Numbered from the stretch's first letter, positions 8,481 to 19,383 are shown. The stretch is 35,401 nucleotides of DNA from Bifidobacterium breve (GCA_945860275.1 CAMAPN010000011.1:1-35401); one strand, 5' to 3'. A program made the numbers and translations. Notes: a model not told the origin generated them from the letters alone.

Positions 8481-8483
8481 GTT

Positions 8484-9041
8484 TTAGTTCTCCTTGAATG
8501 GGAATCCGAGCAACTTCAATAGCGCTCGACCTTCCGCATCGTTCTTGGCGGTGGTTACTACTGTGATATCCATACCGCGGGTGCGATCGATCTTGTCCTG
8601 TTCGATTTCAGGGAAGACGACCTGCTCGGTAAGGCCAAAGGTGTAGTTGCCATTTCCATCGAATTGTTTCGGTGAAAGTCCACGGAAGTCGCGGATACGC
8701 GGCAAGGAGATAGAGAGAAGGCGATCGCAGAACTCCCACATCCGATCACCACGAAGGGTGGTGTGCGCGCCGATTGGCATGTTCTCACGGAGCTTGAACT
8801 GTGCAATCGACTTCTTGGAGCGAGTTACTTGTGGACGTTGTCCGGTAATCGCAGCGAGGTCGCGAATAGCGCCTTCAATCAACTTGGAATCGCGAGCCGC
8901 TTCGCCCACGCCCATGTTGACCACGATTTTTACGAGCGTCGGAACTTGCATGACGTTCGCGTAGTTAAACTCTTTCTGCATCGCCGGGACGATTTCAGAG
9001 CGATAGCGCGCCTTTAGACGAGCTTGTGTCGCTGTGGTCAT
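8484..9041 (-). CDS. rplE: Large ribosomal subunit protein L5
   Basis: L5 binds 5S rRNA and contacts P-site tRNA and the 30S head. The 185-residue product contains the signature [23 protein letters not shown], the [18 protein letters not shown] segment and [21 protein letters not shown] near the C-terminus. Its ATG overlaps the rplX stop by four bases (ATGA), indicating coupled translation. Confidence 0.98.
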   Translation of the reverse strand: MTTATQARLKARYRSEIVPAMQKEFNYANVMQVPTLVKIVVNMGVGEAARDSKLIEGAIRDLAAITGQRPQVTRSKKSIAQFKLRENMPIGAHTTLRGDRMWEFCDRLLSISLPRIRDFRGLSPKQFDGNGNYTFGLTEQVVFPEIEQDKIDRTRGMDITVVTTAKNDAEGRALLKLLGFPFKEN

Positions 9042-9358
9042 TTGATGTCCTTTCCGGAGCGACGCGAGATGCGAACGTTCTTGCCGTTCTCATCTTTGCG
9101 TGCGCCAAGACGAGTTGCTTTGCCGTCGTCATCAATGATCATGACATTGGAGATGTGAATCGAGGCTTCAGTGGTGATGATGCCGCCGGTCTTTACGCCA
9201 CGCTCGGTGGTGCTCTCCTTGGTGTGCTTCAGGACGCGATTAACACCTTCAACGATGACGCGCGCTTTGACGCGATCGACGGTGATGACCTTGCCCTTAA
9301 CGCCTTTATCTTTTCCTGCGATTACCTGAACGGTGTCGCCTTTACGAATCTTCGCCAT
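9038..9358 (-). CDS. rplX: Large ribosomal subunit protein L24
   Basis: L24 is an early 50S assembly initiator near the exit tunnel. The 106-residue protein begins with a KOW motif ([25 protein letters not shown]) and continues [14 protein letters not shown]. It begins 3 bases after rplN and shares a 4-base overlap with rplE. Confidence 0.97.
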   Translation of the reverse strand: MAKIRKGDTVQVIAGKDKGVKGKVITVDRVKARVIVEGVNRVLKHTKESTTERGVKTGGIITTEASIHISNVMIIDDDGKATRLGARKDENGKNVRISRRSGKDIK

Positions 9359-9361
9359 GGC

Positions 9362-9730
9362 TTACAACACCTCCGGTGCAAGAGAGATGATTTTCATGAA
9401 TTTCTTATCACGAAGCTCACGGGCGACTGGCCCGAAAATACGAGTTCCGCGTGGCTCGCCATCAGTCTTCAAGATGACAGCAGCGTTCTCATCAAAACGA
9501 ATGTATGAACCATCTGCGCGACGATTCTCTTTAGTCGTGCGAACGATGACAGCCTTTACGACCTCACCCTTCTTTACTTGGCCACCTGGAATTGCATCCT
9601 TGACCGAGCAGACGATGATGTCGCCGATTCCGGCGTAGCGACGTCCGGTTCCACCAAGCACGCGAATGCAGAGGAGTTCCTTGGCGCCAGTGTTGTCAGC
9701 GACTCGAAGTCGCGACTCTTGTTGGATCAT
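9362..9730 (-). CDS. rplN: Large ribosomal subunit protein L14
   Basis: L14 forms an intersubunit bridge and is the docking site of ribosome-silencing factor RsfS in many bacteria. The 122-residue sequence starts [24 protein letters not shown] and has the signature [30 protein letters not shown]. It opens the spc-type gene block 14 bases after rpsQ, with no promoter or terminator visible between the S10 and spc blocks. Confidence 0.98.
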   Translation of the reverse strand: MIQQESRLRVADNTGAKELLCIRVLGGTGRRYAGIGDIIVCSVKDAIPGGQVKKGEVVKAVIVRTTKENRRADGSYIRFDENAAVILKTDGEPRGTRIFGPVARELRDKKFMKIISLAPEVL

Positions 9731-9744
9731 GGGTATCTCTCCTG

Positions 9745-10023
9745 TTACTTCGCTTTTTCAAGAATTTGCACAACGCGCCAACGCTTTGTTGCAGAGAGTG
9801 GACGAGTCTCAGCGATGAGAACTCGGTCACCTATGCCACATTCGTTACTCTCGTCGTGCGCCTTCAACTTGTTGGCACGGCTCATAACTTTTCCGTATAA
9901 GGAGTGCTTGACGCGATCTTCGACGCGGACAGTGACGGTCTTATCCATCTTGTCGCTTGTCACAATACCTTCACGGGTCTTACGGAAACCACGTGGTTCA
10001 GCACTGTTGAGATTATTTGTCAT
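9745..10023 (-). CDS. rpsQ: Small ribosomal subunit protein S17
   Basis: S17 is an early 30S assembly protein binding the 5' domain of 16S rRNA. The 92-residue product has a short polar N-terminus, then [23 protein letters not shown] and the signature [21 protein letters not shown]. Its ATG overlaps the rpmC stop by four bases (ATGA). Confidence 0.97.
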   Translation of the reverse strand: MTNNLNSAEPRGFRKTREGIVTSDKMDKTVTVRVEDRVKHSLYGKVMSRANKLKAHDESNECGIGDRVLIAETRPLSATKRWRVVQILEKAK

Positions 10024-10235
10024 GCAGCACCCCCAATTCCTAATTCGCGCTCACGGATGATGGTGTACACCTGAGCGATTTCTTTACGAACCGCAGAGAG
10101 ACGGCCATGACTTTCGAGTTGGCCAGTCGCTGCTTGGAAACGCAAGTTGAATAACTCTTCCTTGCTCTCGCGCAATTTCGTCTCGAGCTCATCAACTGAG
10201 AGAGCGCGGAGTTCATCAATCTTTGGATTAGCCAT
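10020..10235 (-). CDS. rpmC: Large ribosomal subunit protein L29
   Basis: L29 lies at the polypeptide exit, next to L23, where trigger factor and SRP bind. The 71-residue coiled-coil hairpin protein starts [21 protein letters not shown] and contains the [14 protein letters not shown] signature. I chose the ATG at 10235 because MA-x-(K/R)ID/E starts are typical and it lies just after the rplP stop; a GTG at 10256 would add seven residues inside rplP and is less likely. A GGAGGCG lies about 11 bases upstream. Confidence 0.95.
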   Translation of the reverse strand: MANPKIDELRALSVDELETKLRESKEELFNLRFQAATGQLESHGRLSAVRKEIAQVYTIIRERELGIGGAA

Positions 10236-10242
10236 ACTTGTC

Positions 10243-10656
10243 TTACGCCTCCTCACGTCGAACGATGCGACACTTCATCGGCAACTTGTGTATCGCACGA
10301 GTCATCGCTTGTGTTGCAATTTCTTCGGTTACGCCAGAGATCTCAAACATCACGCGACCAGGCTTGACGTTTGCGATCCACCATTCAGGTGATCCCTTAC
10401 CCGAACCCATGCGAGTTTCCGCAGGTTTCTTAGTTAATGGAATATCTGGGTAGATGTTGATCCAGACCTTGCCACCACGCTTGACGTAACGAGTCATCGC
10501 AATACGCGCTGCCTCAATCTGGCGGTTAGTGACATAAGCAGGAGCAAGAGCTTGAATTCCGAAGTCACCGAAATTAACGGTGGTGCCACCCTTTGATGCG
10601 CCTGAGCGCGATGGATGATGTGGCTTACGGAACTTAACTTTACGAGGTACCAACAT
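10243..10656 (-). CDS. rplP: Large ribosomal subunit protein L16
   Basis: L16 helps position A-site tRNA in the 50S subunit and is essential for late assembly. The 137-residue protein starts [19 protein letters not shown]. It has [34 protein letters not shown], the signature loop facing the peptidyl-transferase centre. Its ATG overlaps the rpsC stop by one base (TAATG). Confidence 0.98.
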   Translation of the reverse strand: MLVPRKVKFRKPHHPSRSGASKGGTTVNFGDFGIQALAPAYVTNRQIEAARIAMTRYVKRGGKVWINIYPDIPLTKKPAETRMGSGKGSPEWWIANVKPGRVMFEISGVTEEIATQAMTRAIHKLPMKCRIVRREEA

Positions 10657-11426
10657 TAGGCCTGCCCTCCTTCAGTTGCGCTCGTCGCAGCAGCCTCAGC
10701 TGGCGCACCCAGTGTTGCTACTGGTGCGGCATTTTGAGTTGCGCGGCGATGGCTACGAGTTGTTGCACCAGCAAGTGCAGCAGCCTCGCGCTCGGAACGA
10801 GATTCGACGATATCGCCCTTGTAGATCCATACCTTCACACCAATACGTCCGAAGGTCGTCTTTGCTTCATAGAAGCCATAGTCGATATCAGCGCGAAGAG
10901 TGTGAAGTGGTACTCGACCCTCGCGATAGAACTCAGAACGTGACATTTCAGCGCCACCAAGACGGCCGTTGCACTGTACGCGAATACCCTTTGCGCCAGA
11001 TTTCAGAGCAGTCTGCATCGACTTACGCATTGCGCGACGGAATGAGACGCGACTTGCGAGCTGCTCAGCAACGCCTTGCGCAACAAGTTGCGCATCGGTC
11101 TCTGGGCTCTTGACTTCAAGAATGTTGAGCTGGACTTGCTTGCCCGTTAACTTCTCGAGATCTTGACGAAGACGATCTGCCTCTGCGCCACGACGTCCGA
11201 TGACAATTCCTGGACGTGCAGTGTAGATATCAACGCGTACTCGCTCACGAGTACGCTCGATTTCCACGCGAGAGATACCGGCGCGCTCCATGCCCTTATC
11301 GAGCATGCGACGAATCGCGATATCTTCCTTAACATAATCCTTGTAAAGCTTGTCGGTATACCAACGTGACTTGAATTCAGTGGTTACGCCTAGACGGAAA
11401 CCATGTGGATTGATTTTCTGTCCCAT
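10656..11426 (-). CDS. rpsC: Small ribosomal subunit protein S3
   Basis: S3 lines the mRNA entry pore and contributes to helicase activity of the ribosome. The 256-residue product has the N-terminal [13 protein letters not shown] motif, a KH domain ([28 protein letters not shown]) and the C-terminal domain ([20 protein letters not shown]). After the core there is a tail of about 35 residues rich in Ala, Thr and Glu, typical of actinobacteria and likely disordered. TAATG overlaps couple it to rplV and rplP. Confidence 0.98.
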   Translation of the reverse strand: MGQKINPHGFRLGVTTEFKSRWYTDKLYKDYVKEDIAIRRMLDKGMERAGISRVEIERTRERVRVDIYTARPGIVIGRRGAEADRLRQDLEKLTGKQVQLNILEVKSPETDAQLVAQGVAEQLASRVSFRRAMRKSMQTALKSGAKGIRVQCNGRLGGAEMSRSEFYREGRVPLHTLRADIDYGFYEAKTTFGRIGVKVWIYKGDIVESRSEREAAALAGATTRSHRRATQNAAPVATLGAPAEAAATSATEGGQA

Positions 11427-11809
11427 TACTTGGCGCTCCCTTCTGCTCCGTGAGCAATCTCTGACACAACAATCGTGATGTGGCTGGTGCGCTTATCGAT
11501 TCGATAGGCACGACCCTGGGCACGTGGACGAAAGCGCTTTAGGGTGACGCCATCATTGACATACGCCTCTGTGACGAAAAGCTCGGAAGCATCGCGAATT
11601 GCTGGATCTTGTTGCTTTGCATTTGCCACGGCAGATGCAAGGAGCTTATGGAAAACCTCGCCCGCTGCTTGCGGTGCGAACTTCAAGATGGTGAGCGCTT
11701 CGTCGGCCTTTTGACCACGAATGAGATCGATGACGCGGCGAGCTTTCTGTGGCGTGATGCGAACATCACGGAGTACAGCGCGCGCGCTGACTGCATGTTG
11801 ATTAGCCAT
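11426..11809 (-). CDS. rplV: Large ribosomal subunit protein L22
   Basis: L22 spans the 50S subunit and its beta-hairpin forms part of the exit-tunnel constriction, where macrolide-resistance changes occur. I take the ATG at 11809 ([26 protein letters not shown], 127 residues) because this is the family N-terminus; the longer open frame to 11884 lies inside rpsS. This start overlaps the rpsS 3' end by 8 bases. The hairpin region [26 protein letters not shown] is intact. Confidence 0.96.
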   Translation of the reverse strand: MANQHAVSARAVLRDVRITPQKARRVIDLIRGQKADEALTILKFAPQAAGEVFHKLLASAVANAKQQDPAIRDASELFVTEAYVNDGVTLKRFRPRAQGRAYRIDKRTSHITIVVSEIAHGAEGSAK

Positions 11810-12083
11810 TTTTCGCCTTTCCATCGCTCTTAACGTGGCCTTTGAAGGTACGAGTTGGCGCGAATTCACCCAACTTGTGACCAATCATGGCCTCAGTAAC
11901 AAATACTGGAATGTGCTTACGTCCATCATGAACAGCGATGGTGTGACCGATCATGTCTGGAGTGATCATGGAACGGCGTGACCATGTCTTAATCACATTC
12001 TTGGTGTTCTTCTCATTTTGAAGATCAACCTTTTTTGTTAAATGTGAATCCACAAAAGGACCCTTTTTCAGACTACGTGGCAT
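11802..12083 (-). CDS. rpsS: Small ribosomal subunit protein S19
   Basis: S19 pairs with S13 in the 30S head. The 93-residue product begins [15 protein letters not shown] and has the signatures [28 protein letters not shown] and [16 protein letters not shown]. It starts 9 bases after rplB and its last codons overlap the rplV start. Confidence 0.98.
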   Translation of the reverse strand: MPRSLKKGPFVDSHLTKKVDLQNEKNTKNVIKTWSRRSMITPDMIGHTIAVHDGRKHIPVFVTEAMIGHKLGEFAPTRTFKGHVKSDGKAKNG

Positions 12084-12092
12084 TGAGGGCTC

Positions 12093-12926
12093 CTATCGCT
12101 TCTTGTTCTTTGGACGACGGCGGACAATTTGTGCATCGCTTGCCTTCTTCTTTCGGGTGCGACCTTCAGGTTGTCCCCATGGTGAAACTGGGTGACGGCC
12201 ACCAGAGGTACGACCTTCACCACCACCATGTGGGTGATCTACTGGGTTCATAACAACACCACGAACGGTTGGGCGACGGCCCTTCCAACGCATACGACCA
12301 GCTTTTCCATAATTGATATTGGATTGCTCAGCATTTCCTACTGAACCAATCGTTGCGCGGCAACGGACATCGACATTTCGTACTTCGCCAGATGGCATAC
12401 GAAGTTGCGCCCAGCTTCCCTCTTTTGCAACAAGCTGCACGGCAGCTCCTGCAGAACGAGCAATCTTTGCGCCGCCACCAGGACGGATTTCGATTGCGTG
12501 CACGACGGTACCGACTGGAATGTTGCGAAGTGGCAAGTTGTTACCAGGCTTGATGTCGGCGCTTGGGCCGTTCTCAATCGTTGCACCTTGCTCGAGATTT
12601 ACTGGAGCGATGATGTAACGCTTCTCGCCATCAGCAAAGTGAAGTAGCGCGATACGTGCACTTCGGTTTGGATCGTATTCGATGTGAGCAACGGTTGCGG
12701 GAACGCCATCTTTGTCGTTACGCAGGAAGTCAATAACACGGTATGCGCGCTTATGTCCGCCACCTTGATGGCGAGCAGTTACGCGACCTTGGTTATTGCG
12801 GCCACCTTTGCTATTGATCGGACGGATGAGTGACTTCTCAGGCTCGGTGCGTGTGATCTCGACAAAGTCAGAGACGCTCGCTCCGCGACGACCTGGTGTG
12901 GTCGGCTTGTATTTACGGATACCCAT
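12093..12926 (-). CDS. rplB: Large ribosomal subunit protein L2
   Basis: L2 is among the most conserved 50S proteins, needed for subunit association and peptidyl-transferase assembly. The 277-residue protein starts [15 protein letters not shown]. It has an OB fold, an SH3-like domain ([22 protein letters not shown]) and the signature [22 protein letters not shown] with the conserved histidine. The C-terminus is basic. It lies 18 bases after rplW. Confidence 0.98.
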   Translation of the reverse strand: MGIRKYKPTTPGRRGASVSDFVEITRTEPEKSLIRPINSKGGRNNQGRVTARHQGGGHKRAYRVIDFLRNDKDGVPATVAHIEYDPNRSARIALLHFADGEKRYIIAPVNLEQGATIENGPSADIKPGNNLPLRNIPVGTVVHAIEIRPGGGAKIARSAGAAVQLVAKEGSWAQLRMPSGEVRNVDVRCRATIGSVGNAEQSNINYGKAGRMRWKGRRPTVRGVVMNPVDHPHGGGEGRTSGGRHPVSPWGQPEGRTRKKKASDAQIVRRRPKNKKR

Positions 12927-12944
12927 GTTAGTTCCTCACTCGTC

Positions 12945-13241
12945 CTAGTTGACCGGTCCGCCGAAGATGTCGATGCGATCCCCTGGTGCAACTTGAACAA
13001 TCGCACGCTTGGTGTCGCTTCGCTTCCCGGTTCCTAAACGATTACGTAAGCTCTTGCCAGTTCGATTCAAGGTGTTAACGCGAAGCACGCGCACACCAAA
13101 AACCTTCTCAACGGCAATCTTGATTTCAGTCTTGTTTGCATCGAGGGCAACAAGGAATGTGTATTTGTTCTGATCTAGCAAGCTGTATGACTTCTCAGAT
13201 ACAACTGGCGAGAGGAGAACTGAACGGTAGTCGCGACTCAT
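12945..13241 (-). CDS. rplW: Large ribosomal subunit protein L23
   Basis: L23 lies at the exit tunnel and docks trigger factor and SRP. I place the start at the ATG at 13241 ([24 protein letters not shown], 98 residues), which overlaps the rplD stop in an ATGA junction; the longer open frame upstream is a shadow of rplD. Signatures [26 protein letters not shown] and the C-terminal GDRIDIFGG are present. Confidence 0.96.
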   Translation of the reverse strand: MSRDYRSVLLSPVVSEKSYSLLDQNKYTFLVALDANKTEIKIAVEKVFGVRVLRVNTLNRTGKSLRNRLGTGKRSDTKRAIVQVAPGDRIDIFGGPVN

Positions 13242-13888
13242 GCGTTGACCTCGACCTTCCCTGCGCGCGCTGCAATGAAATCTTCGATAGCAGCTTTGGT
13301 GAATACAACGTCGTCGGCAACGACTACGTCGTAAGCATTGAGTTGATCCCAGACGATGAGGTGAAGATCGGTCGCGTTGCGAAGTGATCTCCATGCATCT
13401 TCTTCGTGTCGTGCGACGACGACAAGAAGTCGCTTACGATCAGAAAATTGACGTACAGCTGCAATTGCACCCTTAGTCGTTGGGCTCTCCCCTGGGAGAA
13501 CTTCAGAGACGACGTGAATACGCGCATTGCGAGCACGGTCTGAAAGCAGACCGCGAAGCGCTGCGGCAATCATCTTCTTTGGAGTCCGTTGCTCGTATGT
13601 ACGTGGCACTGGACCGTGTGCAACACCACCGTGGCGTTGGTTTGGTGAACGAGTCGAGCCTTGACGTGCGCGACCTGTTCCCTTCTGCTTAAAAGGTTTC
13701 TTACCGCCACCGCTAACTTCGCCGCGGTTCTTCGCCTTGTGTGTTCCTTGGCGAGCTGCTGCAAGTTGAGCAGTAACGACTTGGTGGATCAATGGCACGT
13801 TAGTTTGAACATCGAAGATATCTGCAGGAAGATCGATTGATCCCGCTGCCTTACCTGATGCATCTTTGATTGCGAGGGTTAATGACAT
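13238..13888 (-). CDS. rplD: Large ribosomal subunit protein L4
   Basis: L4 forms part of the exit-tunnel constriction with L22; in E. coli it is the autoregulator of the S10 operon. The 216-residue product has the internal loop [41 protein letters not shown], which reaches into the tunnel, and an alpha/beta globular domain. It begins 2 bases after rplC. I see no E. coli-type S10 leader upstream of rpsJ, so L4 autocontrol in this form is not supported here. Confidence 0.98.
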   Translation of the reverse strand: MSLTLAIKDASGKAAGSIDLPADIFDVQTNVPLIHQVVTAQLAAARQGTHKAKNRGEVSGGGKKPFKQKGTGRARQGSTRSPNQRHGGVAHGPVPRTYEQRTPKKMIAAALRGLLSDRARNARIHVVSEVLPGESPTTKGAIAAVRQFSDRKRLLVVVARHEEDAWRSLRNATDLHLIVWDQLNAYDVVVADDVVFTKAAIEDFIAARAGKVEVNA

Positions 13889-13890
13889 GG

Positions 13891-14583
13891 TTATGCACCT
13901 GCCACAGCTGATTTAGCGCCGGAACGAATCATGACAAGGCCGCCATCTGGACCAGGAACTGAACCCTTGATCAAGATAAGGCCTTTCGCTGCATCAATAC
14001 GGGCGACGGTGAGGTTCATCGTTGTCACGCGATCGAATCCCATTCGACCGGACATACGAAGACCTTTGAATACTCGACCTGGCGTTGCGCACGCTCCGAT
14101 TGAACCAGGCATGCGGTGTTTACGATCAACACCGTGCGATGCTCCGATACCGCCGAAACCATGGCGCTTCATAACACCAGCATGGCCCTTACCGATTGAT
14201 GTACCAGTGACATCAACGATCTCACCTTCGGCGAAAAGCTCTGCAGTGACTTCATCGCCCACGGTGTACTCGCTTGCTTTGTCAGTACGAATCTCAGCGA
14301 TTGAACGGCGAGGTGTCGCATTGGCTTTAGCGAAGTGGCCAGTAAGTGGCTTTGACACTTTGCGTGGGTCGATGGCACCGAATGCAAGTTGGATCGCGCT
14401 GTAGCCATCTTTCTCAAGGGTGCGGACTTGAGTGACTACGCATGGTCCAGCCTGGATCACGGTGACAGGAACGATTTGATTGTTCCCATCGAAAATCTGG
14501 GTCATTCCTAGTTTGGTACCAAGAATGCCTTTGCGATTGGCATGCGTTGAGTTGGTTGTCAGAGTTGAGTTTGTATTAGTCAT
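13891..14583 (-). CDS. rplC: Large ribosomal subunit protein L3
   Basis: L3 is an early assembly protein whose long loop reaches the peptidyl-transferase centre. The 230-residue product has an Asn/Thr-rich N-terminus of about 17 residues, then [15 protein letters not shown] and the loop [32 protein letters not shown]. The Gln residues near the E. coli methylation site (GQNQTPG) are replaced here (GACATPG), as I recall for mycobacteria, so PrmB-type methylation would not apply. An AGGAG lies about 10 bases upstream of the ATG. Confidence 0.97.
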   Translation of the reverse strand: MTNTNSTLTTNSTHANRKGILGTKLGMTQIFDGNNQIVPVTVIQAGPCVVTQVRTLEKDGYSAIQLAFGAIDPRKVSKPLTGHFAKANATPRRSIAEIRTDKASEYTVGDEVTAELFAEGEIVDVTGTSIGKGHAGVMKRHGFGGIGASHGVDRKHRMPGSIGACATPGRVFKGLRMSGRMGFDRVTTMNLTVARIDAAKGLILIKGSVPGPDGGLVMIRSGAKSAVAGA

Positions 14584-14596
14584 ATGTATTCAGCTC

Positions 14597-14905
14597 CTAC
14601 AACTTAATCTCAATGTCGACGCCAGCGGGGAGGTCGAGGCGCATCAAGGAATCAACAGTCTTTGGCGTTGGATCGAGGATGTCGATCAAACGCTTGTGGG
14701 TGCGCATTTCAAAATGCTCACGACTGTCCTTGTACTTATGGGGCGAACGAATTACGCAGTACGTATTTCGCTCTGTGGGTAGTGGGACAGGACCTGCGAC
14801 CTTTGCACCGGTACGTTCGACAGTTTCGACGATTTTCTTCGCCGAAGTATCGATTACCTCGTGGTCGTAGGCCTTGAGTCGGATTCGAATCTTCTGACCC
14901 GCCAT
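14597..14905 (-). CDS. rpsJ: Small ribosomal subunit protein S10
   Basis: S10 is a 30S head protein and also the NusE partner of NusB and NusG in antitermination and transcription-translation coupling. The 102-residue sequence starts [19 protein letters not shown] and contains [39 protein letters not shown]. It follows tuf after only 46 bases, which contain its GGAGGGCGAGGAG ribosome-binding site and no terminator, so the S10 block appears continuous with the str block. Confidence 0.98.
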   Translation of the reverse strand: MAGQKIRIRLKAYDHEVIDTSAKKIVETVERTGAKVAGPVPLPTERNTYCVIRSPHKYKDSREHFEMRTHKRLIDILDPTPKTVDSLMRLDLPAGVDIEIKL

Positions 14906-14951
14906 ACTCCTCGCCCTCCTTTCCGCTTCGCGTCTAGTTAAATGTTTTTAA

Positions 14952-16145
14952 TTACTTCTTGATCTTGGTTACGCGACCTGCACCAACGGTGCGGCCACCT
15001 TCGCGGATTGCAAAACGCAATCCCTCTTCCATAGCGATTGGCTGGATGAGCGCAACGGCCATCTCAGTGTTATCGCCAGGCATAACCATCTCGGTGCCGC
15101 CAGGAAGAGTCACGATGCCAGTGACATCGGTGGTACGGAAGTAGAACTGTGGTCGGTAGTTATTGAAGAACGGAGTGTGACGTCCGCCTTCATCCTTTGA
15201 AAGGATGTAAACAGATGCATCGAAATCAGTGTGTGGTGTGATCGAGCCAGGCTTGCAGCAAACCTGTCCGCGCTCAACATCTTCACGCTTGGTTCCACGA
15301 AGAAGAAGTCCAACGTTCTCGCCAGCGCGACCTTCGTCGAGCAACTTACGGAACATTTCAACGCCAGTAACGATGGTCTTCTGTGAATCTGGACGGATAC
15401 CAACGATTTCGATTTCTTCGTTGACCTTGACGATGCCACGCTCGATACGGCCAGTAACAACTGTTCCGCGACCGGTGATGGTGAAAACATCTTCAACTGG
15501 CATGAGGAACGGCTTATCGATCTCACGCTCAGGGGTAGGAATAAAGTCATCAACAGCGCCCATCAACTCCATGAGTGCATCTGCCCACTTGGCATCTCCT
15601 TCGAGAGCCTTAAGTGCGGAGACGCGAACGATTGGAGTGTCGTCGCCTGGGAACTCGTAGAGTGAGAGAAGTTCGCGAACTTCCATCTCAACGAGCTCAA
15701 GAATTTCAGCATCATCAACCATGTCGGACTTGTTGAGTGCGACAACGATTGCAGGAACGCCAACCTGGCGAGCAAGGAGAACGTGCTCCTTGGTCTGAGG
15801 CATTGGACCATCAGTTGCAGCGACGACGAGGATTGCTCCGTCCATCTGTGCAGCACCAGTGATCATGTTCTTGATGTAGTCAGCGTGACCTGGGCAGTCA
15901 ACGTGCGCATAGTGGCGCTTCTCGGTCTGATACTCGATGTGTGCGATCGAGATCGTGATACCGCGTTGACGCTCTTCTGGAGCCTTATCGATCTGATCGA
16001 AAGGCGTGAATGGGTTTACATCTGGATACTTGTCGTGAAGCACCTTGGAAATTGCCGCAGTAAGAGTGGTCTTACCGTGGTCAATGTGACCGATGGTGCC
16101 GATATTGACGTGCGGCTTCGTACGTTCGAACTTCGCCTTCGCCAC
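14952..16145 (-). CDS. tuf: Elongation factor Tu
   Basis: EF-Tu is the GTPase that delivers aminoacyl-tRNA to the ribosome. The 397-residue protein starts with GTG ([19 protein letters not shown]). GTPase motifs are the P-loop GHIDHGKT (residues 19-26), [12 protein letters not shown] and SALKALEG, with the switch II histidine retained in DCPGHADY. Domains 2 and 3 follow ([17 protein letters not shown], then [12 protein letters not shown]). Last gene of the str block rpsL-rpsG-fusA-tuf. Confidence 0.99.
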   Translation of the reverse strand: MAKAKFERTKPHVNIGTIGHIDHGKTTLTAAISKVLHDKYPDVNPFTPFDQIDKAPEERQRGITISIAHIEYQTEKRHYAHVDCPGHADYIKNMITGAAQMDGAILVVAATDGPMPQTKEHVLLARQVGVPAIVVALNKSDMVDDAEILELVEMEVRELLSLYEFPGDDTPIVRVSALKALEGDAKWADALMELMGAVDDFIPTPEREIDKPFLMPVEDVFTITGRGTVVTGRIERGIVKVNEEIEIVGIRPDSQKTIVTGVEMFRKLLDEGRAGENVGLLLRGTKREDVERGQVCCKPGSITPHTDFDASVYILSKDEGGRHTPFFNNYRPQFYFRTTDVTGIVTLPGGTEMVMPGDNTEMAVALIQPIAMEEGLRFAIREGGRTVGAGRVTKIKK

Positions 16146-16188
16146 TGTGACCTCCTATTGAATCGGTGTAGTTGAACTATTGGTAGGA

Positions 16189-18291
16189 CTACTCGCCCCG
16201 GACCTTTGCAATGATCTCCTTTGACACAGCTGCAGGAACTTCTGCATATGAGTCAAATTGCATGCTGTAGCTGGCGCGACCTTGTGTCTTACTTCGAAGA
16301 TCGCCGACATAGCCGAACATCTCCGAGAGTGGAACAAGAGCACGCACAACACGAGCACCTGATCGCTCATCCATAGCCTGAATTTGGCCACGGCGTGAGT
16401 TGAGGTCGCCGATGACATCGCCCATGAAATCTTCAGGGGTAATGACTTCGACAGACATCACTGGTTCGAGCAAGGCAGGGTTAGCGAGCTTTGCTGCTTC
16501 CTTAAATGCTGCGATTCCAGCAATCTTGAAGGCCAACTCCGATGAGTCAACATCGTGGTATGCGCCATCAAGAAGAGTGACTTGTACATCAGTTAATGGA
16601 TAGCCAGCGAGCGGTCCTGACTGCATCGCCTCTTGGCATCCAGCATCGACTGAAGGGATGTACTCACGCGGAACGCGTCCTCCAGTGATTTTATTAACGA
16701 ATTCATAACCGCCTTCTTTGCCTGGCTCAAGCGGATGAAGCGCAATTTGAATCTTTGCGAATTGACCAGAGCCACCAGTTTGCTTCTTGTGGGTGTAGTC
16801 GTGGCGCTCAACAGCCTTGCGTAGCGTTTCGCGATAGGCAACCTGTGGCTTACCAACGTTTGCCTCAACTTTGAATTCGCGACGCATACGATCAACGAGG
16901 ATTTCAAGGTGAAGTTCACCCATACCAGCGATGATGGTTTGGCCAGTCTCTTCATCGGTACGAACGTGGAATGTTGGATCTTCTTCTGCAAGACGTTGAA
17001 TAGCGGTGCCGAGCTTCTCTTGATCGCCCTTGGTCTTTGGCTCAATTGCGATGTGGAGAACTGGATCTGGGAACTCCATTGATTCAAGGATTACCGCATT
17101 GGCTGAATCGCAGAGGGTCTCCCCTGTTGTCGTGTCCTTAAGGCCCATAACTGCAATGATCATTCCAGCGGTTGCAGTCTCGCGCTCTTCACGCTTGTTT
17201 GCATGCATCTGATAGATCTTGCCGATGCGCTCTTTACGATCTTTTGTGGCGTTAAGTACTTGGTCACCTGCTGCAAGTGTTCCTGAATACACGCGTACGA
17301 AGGTGAGCTTGCCAAGGTGCGGATCGCTCATAATCTTGAAGGCAAGCGCTGAGAACGGCTCTTTCGGATCAGGCTTTCTGATGATCTCAACAGAGGAATC
17401 TCCCTGCTTGTGTCCGACAATCGCGGCAACATCAAGCGGGCTTGGCAGATAACGGGTAACTGCATCGAGCATTGGCTGAACGCCCTTGTTCTTAAATGCA
17501 GAACCTGTAAGAACTGGAGTGAGCTTGTCGGCAAGAGTTGCGCGACGGATGCCAGCGATGATTTCTGACTCAGAAAGTTCTTGGCCTTCTAGGTACTTCT
17601 CCATGATTGCATCATCAGCTTCAGCGAGGGTTTCAATAAGTAGGTGGCGTGCTTCGTCAGCTTTTGCCTTGAGATCTGCTGGGATCTCTTCAACGAGGTA
17701 ATCCTCGCCCTTCTTTGTTTCGCCAGGCCAGACGAGAGCCTTCATTGCAATGAGATCAACGACGCCAATGAAATTGCCTTCAGCTCCGATTGGAACCTGT
17801 AGAACAAGTGGCGTTGCGTTAAGACGTGACTTAATCATGCCAACGCACATGTCGAAGTTCGCACCAGTGCGATCGAGCTTATTTACGAAACAGATTCGTG
17901 GAACTTGGTACTTATCTGCTTGACGCCAAACAGTCTCGGATTGTGGTTCAACACCCGCAACGCCATCGAATACAGCGACAGCGCCATCGAGAACTCGGAG
18001 TGAGCGCTCAACTTCGACGGTGAAATCTACGTGGCCAGGGGTGTCAATGATGTTGATGAGATGGTCGTTCCATGTGCATGTGGTTGCTGCGGAGGTAATG
18101 GTGATTCCGCGCTCTTGCTCTTGCTCCATCCAATCCATGGTGGCAGCGCCTTCATGGACCTCACCGATCTTGTAGTTGATACCGGTGTAGAAAAGGATTC
18201 GCTCAGTTGTCGTGGTTTTACCCGCGTCGATATGAGCCATGATCCCGATGTTCCGGACCTTGGCAAGATCAATTACTGAATCAACAGCCAC
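16189..18291 (-). CDS. fusA: Elongation factor G
   Basis: EF-G is the GTPase that drives translocation and, with RRF, ribosome recycling. The 700-residue protein starts with GTG ([22 protein letters not shown]). Motifs in order are the P-loop [27 protein letters not shown] (switch I), DTPGHVDF and [10 protein letters not shown]. Domains II-V follow, with domain IV ([27 protein letters not shown]) that enters the A site. Length and full domain content match canonical EF-G, not the shorter paralogues. It begins 16 bases after rpsG. Confidence 0.98.
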   Translation of the reverse strand: MAVDSVIDLAKVRNIGIMAHIDAGKTTTTERILFYTGINYKIGEVHEGAATMDWMEQEQERGITITSAATTCTWNDHLINIIDTPGHVDFTVEVERSLRVLDGAVAVFDGVAGVEPQSETVWRQADKYQVPRICFVNKLDRTGANFDMCVGMIKSRLNATPLVLQVPIGAEGNFIGVVDLIAMKALVWPGETKKGEDYLVEEIPADLKAKADEARHLLIETLAEADDAIMEKYLEGQELSESEIIAGIRRATLADKLTPVLTGSAFKNKGVQPMLDAVTRYLPSPLDVAAIVGHKQGDSSVEIIRKPDPKEPFSALAFKIMSDPHLGKLTFVRVYSGTLAAGDQVLNATKDRKERIGKIYQMHANKREERETATAGMIIAVMGLKDTTTGETLCDSANAVILESMEFPDPVLHIAIEPKTKGDQEKLGTAIQRLAEEDPTFHVRTDEETGQTIIAGMGELHLEILVDRMRREFKVEANVGKPQVAYRETLRKAVERHDYTHKKQTGGSGQFAKIQIALHPLEPGKEGGYEFVNKITGGRVPREYIPSVDAGCQEAMQSGPLAGYPLTDVQVTLLDGAYHDVDSSELAFKIAGIAAFKEAAKLANPALLEPVMSVEVITPEDFMGDVIGDLNSRRGQIQAMDERSGARVVRALVPLSEMFGYVGDLRSKTQGRASYSMQFDSYAEVPAAVSKEIIAKVRGE

Positions 18292-18307
18292 TTTTTATAT
18301 CTCCCTA

Positions 18308-18778
18308 TTACCAGCGGTAGTGAGCAAACGCCTTGTTTGCTTCTGCCATCTTGTGTGTATCTTCGCGCTTCTTAACAGCTGCGCCTAAACCGTTACTTGC
18401 ATCAATCAATTCATTCATTAAACGCTCAGCCATTGACTTCTCGCGACGTAGCCGTGAGTAACCAACGAGCCAACGAAGAGCTAGCGCAGTTGCACGAGCG
18501 GCTTTAACTTCAACTGGAATCTGATAGGTAGCGCCACCAACGCGACGGCTACGAACTTCAAGAGTTGGCTTGACGTTATCAAGCGCACGCTTCAAGGTGA
18601 TTAGCGGATCGCCTTGCGTCTTGTCGCGGCATCCTTCAAGCGCTGAGTAAACGATCTGCTCTGCTGTTGAACGCTTGCCGTGCAGCAAAATCTTGTTGAT
18701 GAGCGCAGTAACAACTGGAGAGTTGTATACCGGGTCAGCGATGACTGGGCTCTTGGGGGCGGGACCTTTACGAGGCAT
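18308..18778 (-). CDS. rpsG: Small ribosomal subunit protein S7
   Basis: S7 initiates assembly of the 30S head and represses the str operon in E. coli. The 156-residue product starts [31 protein letters not shown] and contains [25 protein letters not shown] and [11 protein letters not shown]-type helices (here [15 protein letters not shown]). It overlaps the rpsL stop by one base (TAATG). Confidence 0.98.
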   Translation of the reverse strand: MPRKGPAPKSPVIADPVYNSPVVTALINKILLHGKRSTAEQIVYSALEGCRDKTQGDPLITLKRALDNVKPTLEVRSRRVGGATYQIPVEVKAARATALALRWLVGYSRLRREKSMAERLMNELIDASNGLGAAVKKREDTHKMAEANKAFAHYRW

Positions 18779-19152
18779 TACTTCTTCTCCCTCTTTGCTC
18801 CATAACGGCTACGTGCTTGCTTGCGATTCTTGACTCCTTGAGTATCGAGTGAACCGCGAATGATTTTGTAACGAACACCTGGAAGATCCTTCACGCGGCC
18901 GCCACGGACGAGAACAATTGAGTGCTCTTGGAGGTTGTGGCCTTCACCTGGAATGTATGCAGTAACTTCCATGCCACTTGTCAGACGAACACGTGCAACT
19001 TTGCGAAGCGCAGAGTTTGGCTTCTTTGGAGTTGTTGTGTAAACGCGCGTGCAGACGCCACGACGTTGCGGTGAACCTTTCAGCGCAGGCGTGCTTGTCT
19101 TCGCGCTCTTATCTGAGCGACCTTTGCGAACCAACTGTTCAATCGTTGGCAT
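18778..19152 (-). CDS. rpsL: Small ribosomal subunit protein S12
   Basis: S12 is the decoding-centre protein of the 30S subunit. The 124-residue sequence is nearly canonical for actinobacteria. Lys43 (in [13 protein letters not shown]) and the lysine of [11 protein letters not shown], the positions where streptomycin-resistance changes arise in mycobacteria, are both the sensitive-type residues. It opens the str block. The start codon follows CTATATATAAGGAG (19161-19174), a leader element identical to that before rpmG. Confidence 0.98.
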   Translation of the reverse strand: MPTIEQLVRKGRSDKSAKTSTPALKGSPQRRGVCTRVYTTTPKKPNSALRKVARVRLTSGMEVTAYIPGEGHNLQEHSIVLVRGGRVKDLPGVRYKIIRGSLDTQGVKNRKQARSRYGAKREKK

Positions 19153-19160
19153 ACGTTTGG

Positions 19161-19174
19161 CTCCTTATATATAG
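19161..19174 (-). promoter_or_regulatory. AT-rich element plus Shine-Dalgarno before rpsL
   Basis: Coding-strand CTATATATAAGGAG ends 8 bases before the rpsL ATG. AAGGAG is the ribosome-binding site; the TATATATA before it is too close to the start to be a normal -10 box for a leadered mRNA and may keep the site unpaired. The identical 14-mer precedes rpmG (34672-34685), and CTATATATA recurs twice in the rplL-rpoB gap. Confidence 0.5.
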
Positions 19175-19238
19175 GTGGTGCTCGTGCTGGTTACTTCTTG
19201 TGTTACTGGCCAACTGCTCGCCACCGCGCTGAAATTCA

Positions 19239-19303
19239 CCCGACACACGAGGTCGGGCGTGTCGTCTTAGCTCCCTAGTTTCATCACGAGAATCTCGCGT
19301 GAT
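19239..19303 (-). promoter_or_regulatory. Two stem-loops in the rpsL leader
   Basis: In mRNA order: ATCACG (19283-19288) with CGTGAT (19298-19303), and CCCGAC (19239-19244) with GTCGGG (19252-19257) around a 7-base loop. The second is followed on the coding strand by TGAATTTC. Together with the putative promoter at 19360-19389 this gives the str operon a leader of about 200 bases. Autoregulation by S7 or S12 at this leader is a reasonable guess, not shown by the sequence. Confidence 0.4.
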
Positions 19304-19354
19304 TGCACTACTTCACTTAGGTGACTTTTCGGCGCCAGGCTCACAAAAGGCAGA

Positions 19355-19383
19355 GGGCGAGAGTAACGGAATCACTCTCGCCC
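19355..19383 (-). terminator. Intrinsic terminator after rpoC
   Basis: GGGCGAGAGT (19355-19364) pairs perfectly with ACTCTCGCCC (19374-19383), a 10-bp GC-rich stem with a 9-base loop, 47 bases downstream of the rpoC stop. The coding strand continues TCTGCCTTTTGTG, a modest T-rich tail. It is the clearest transcription end between rpoBC and the str block. Promoter-like hexamers overlap it (19360-19389). Confidence 0.65.

Noticed and set aside
13242-13394. N-terminal extension of rplW in the longer open frame
   Set aside because: The extra 51 residues are an Arg/Ser/Cys-rich shadow of rplD; the ATGA junction at 13241 gives the family N-terminus.
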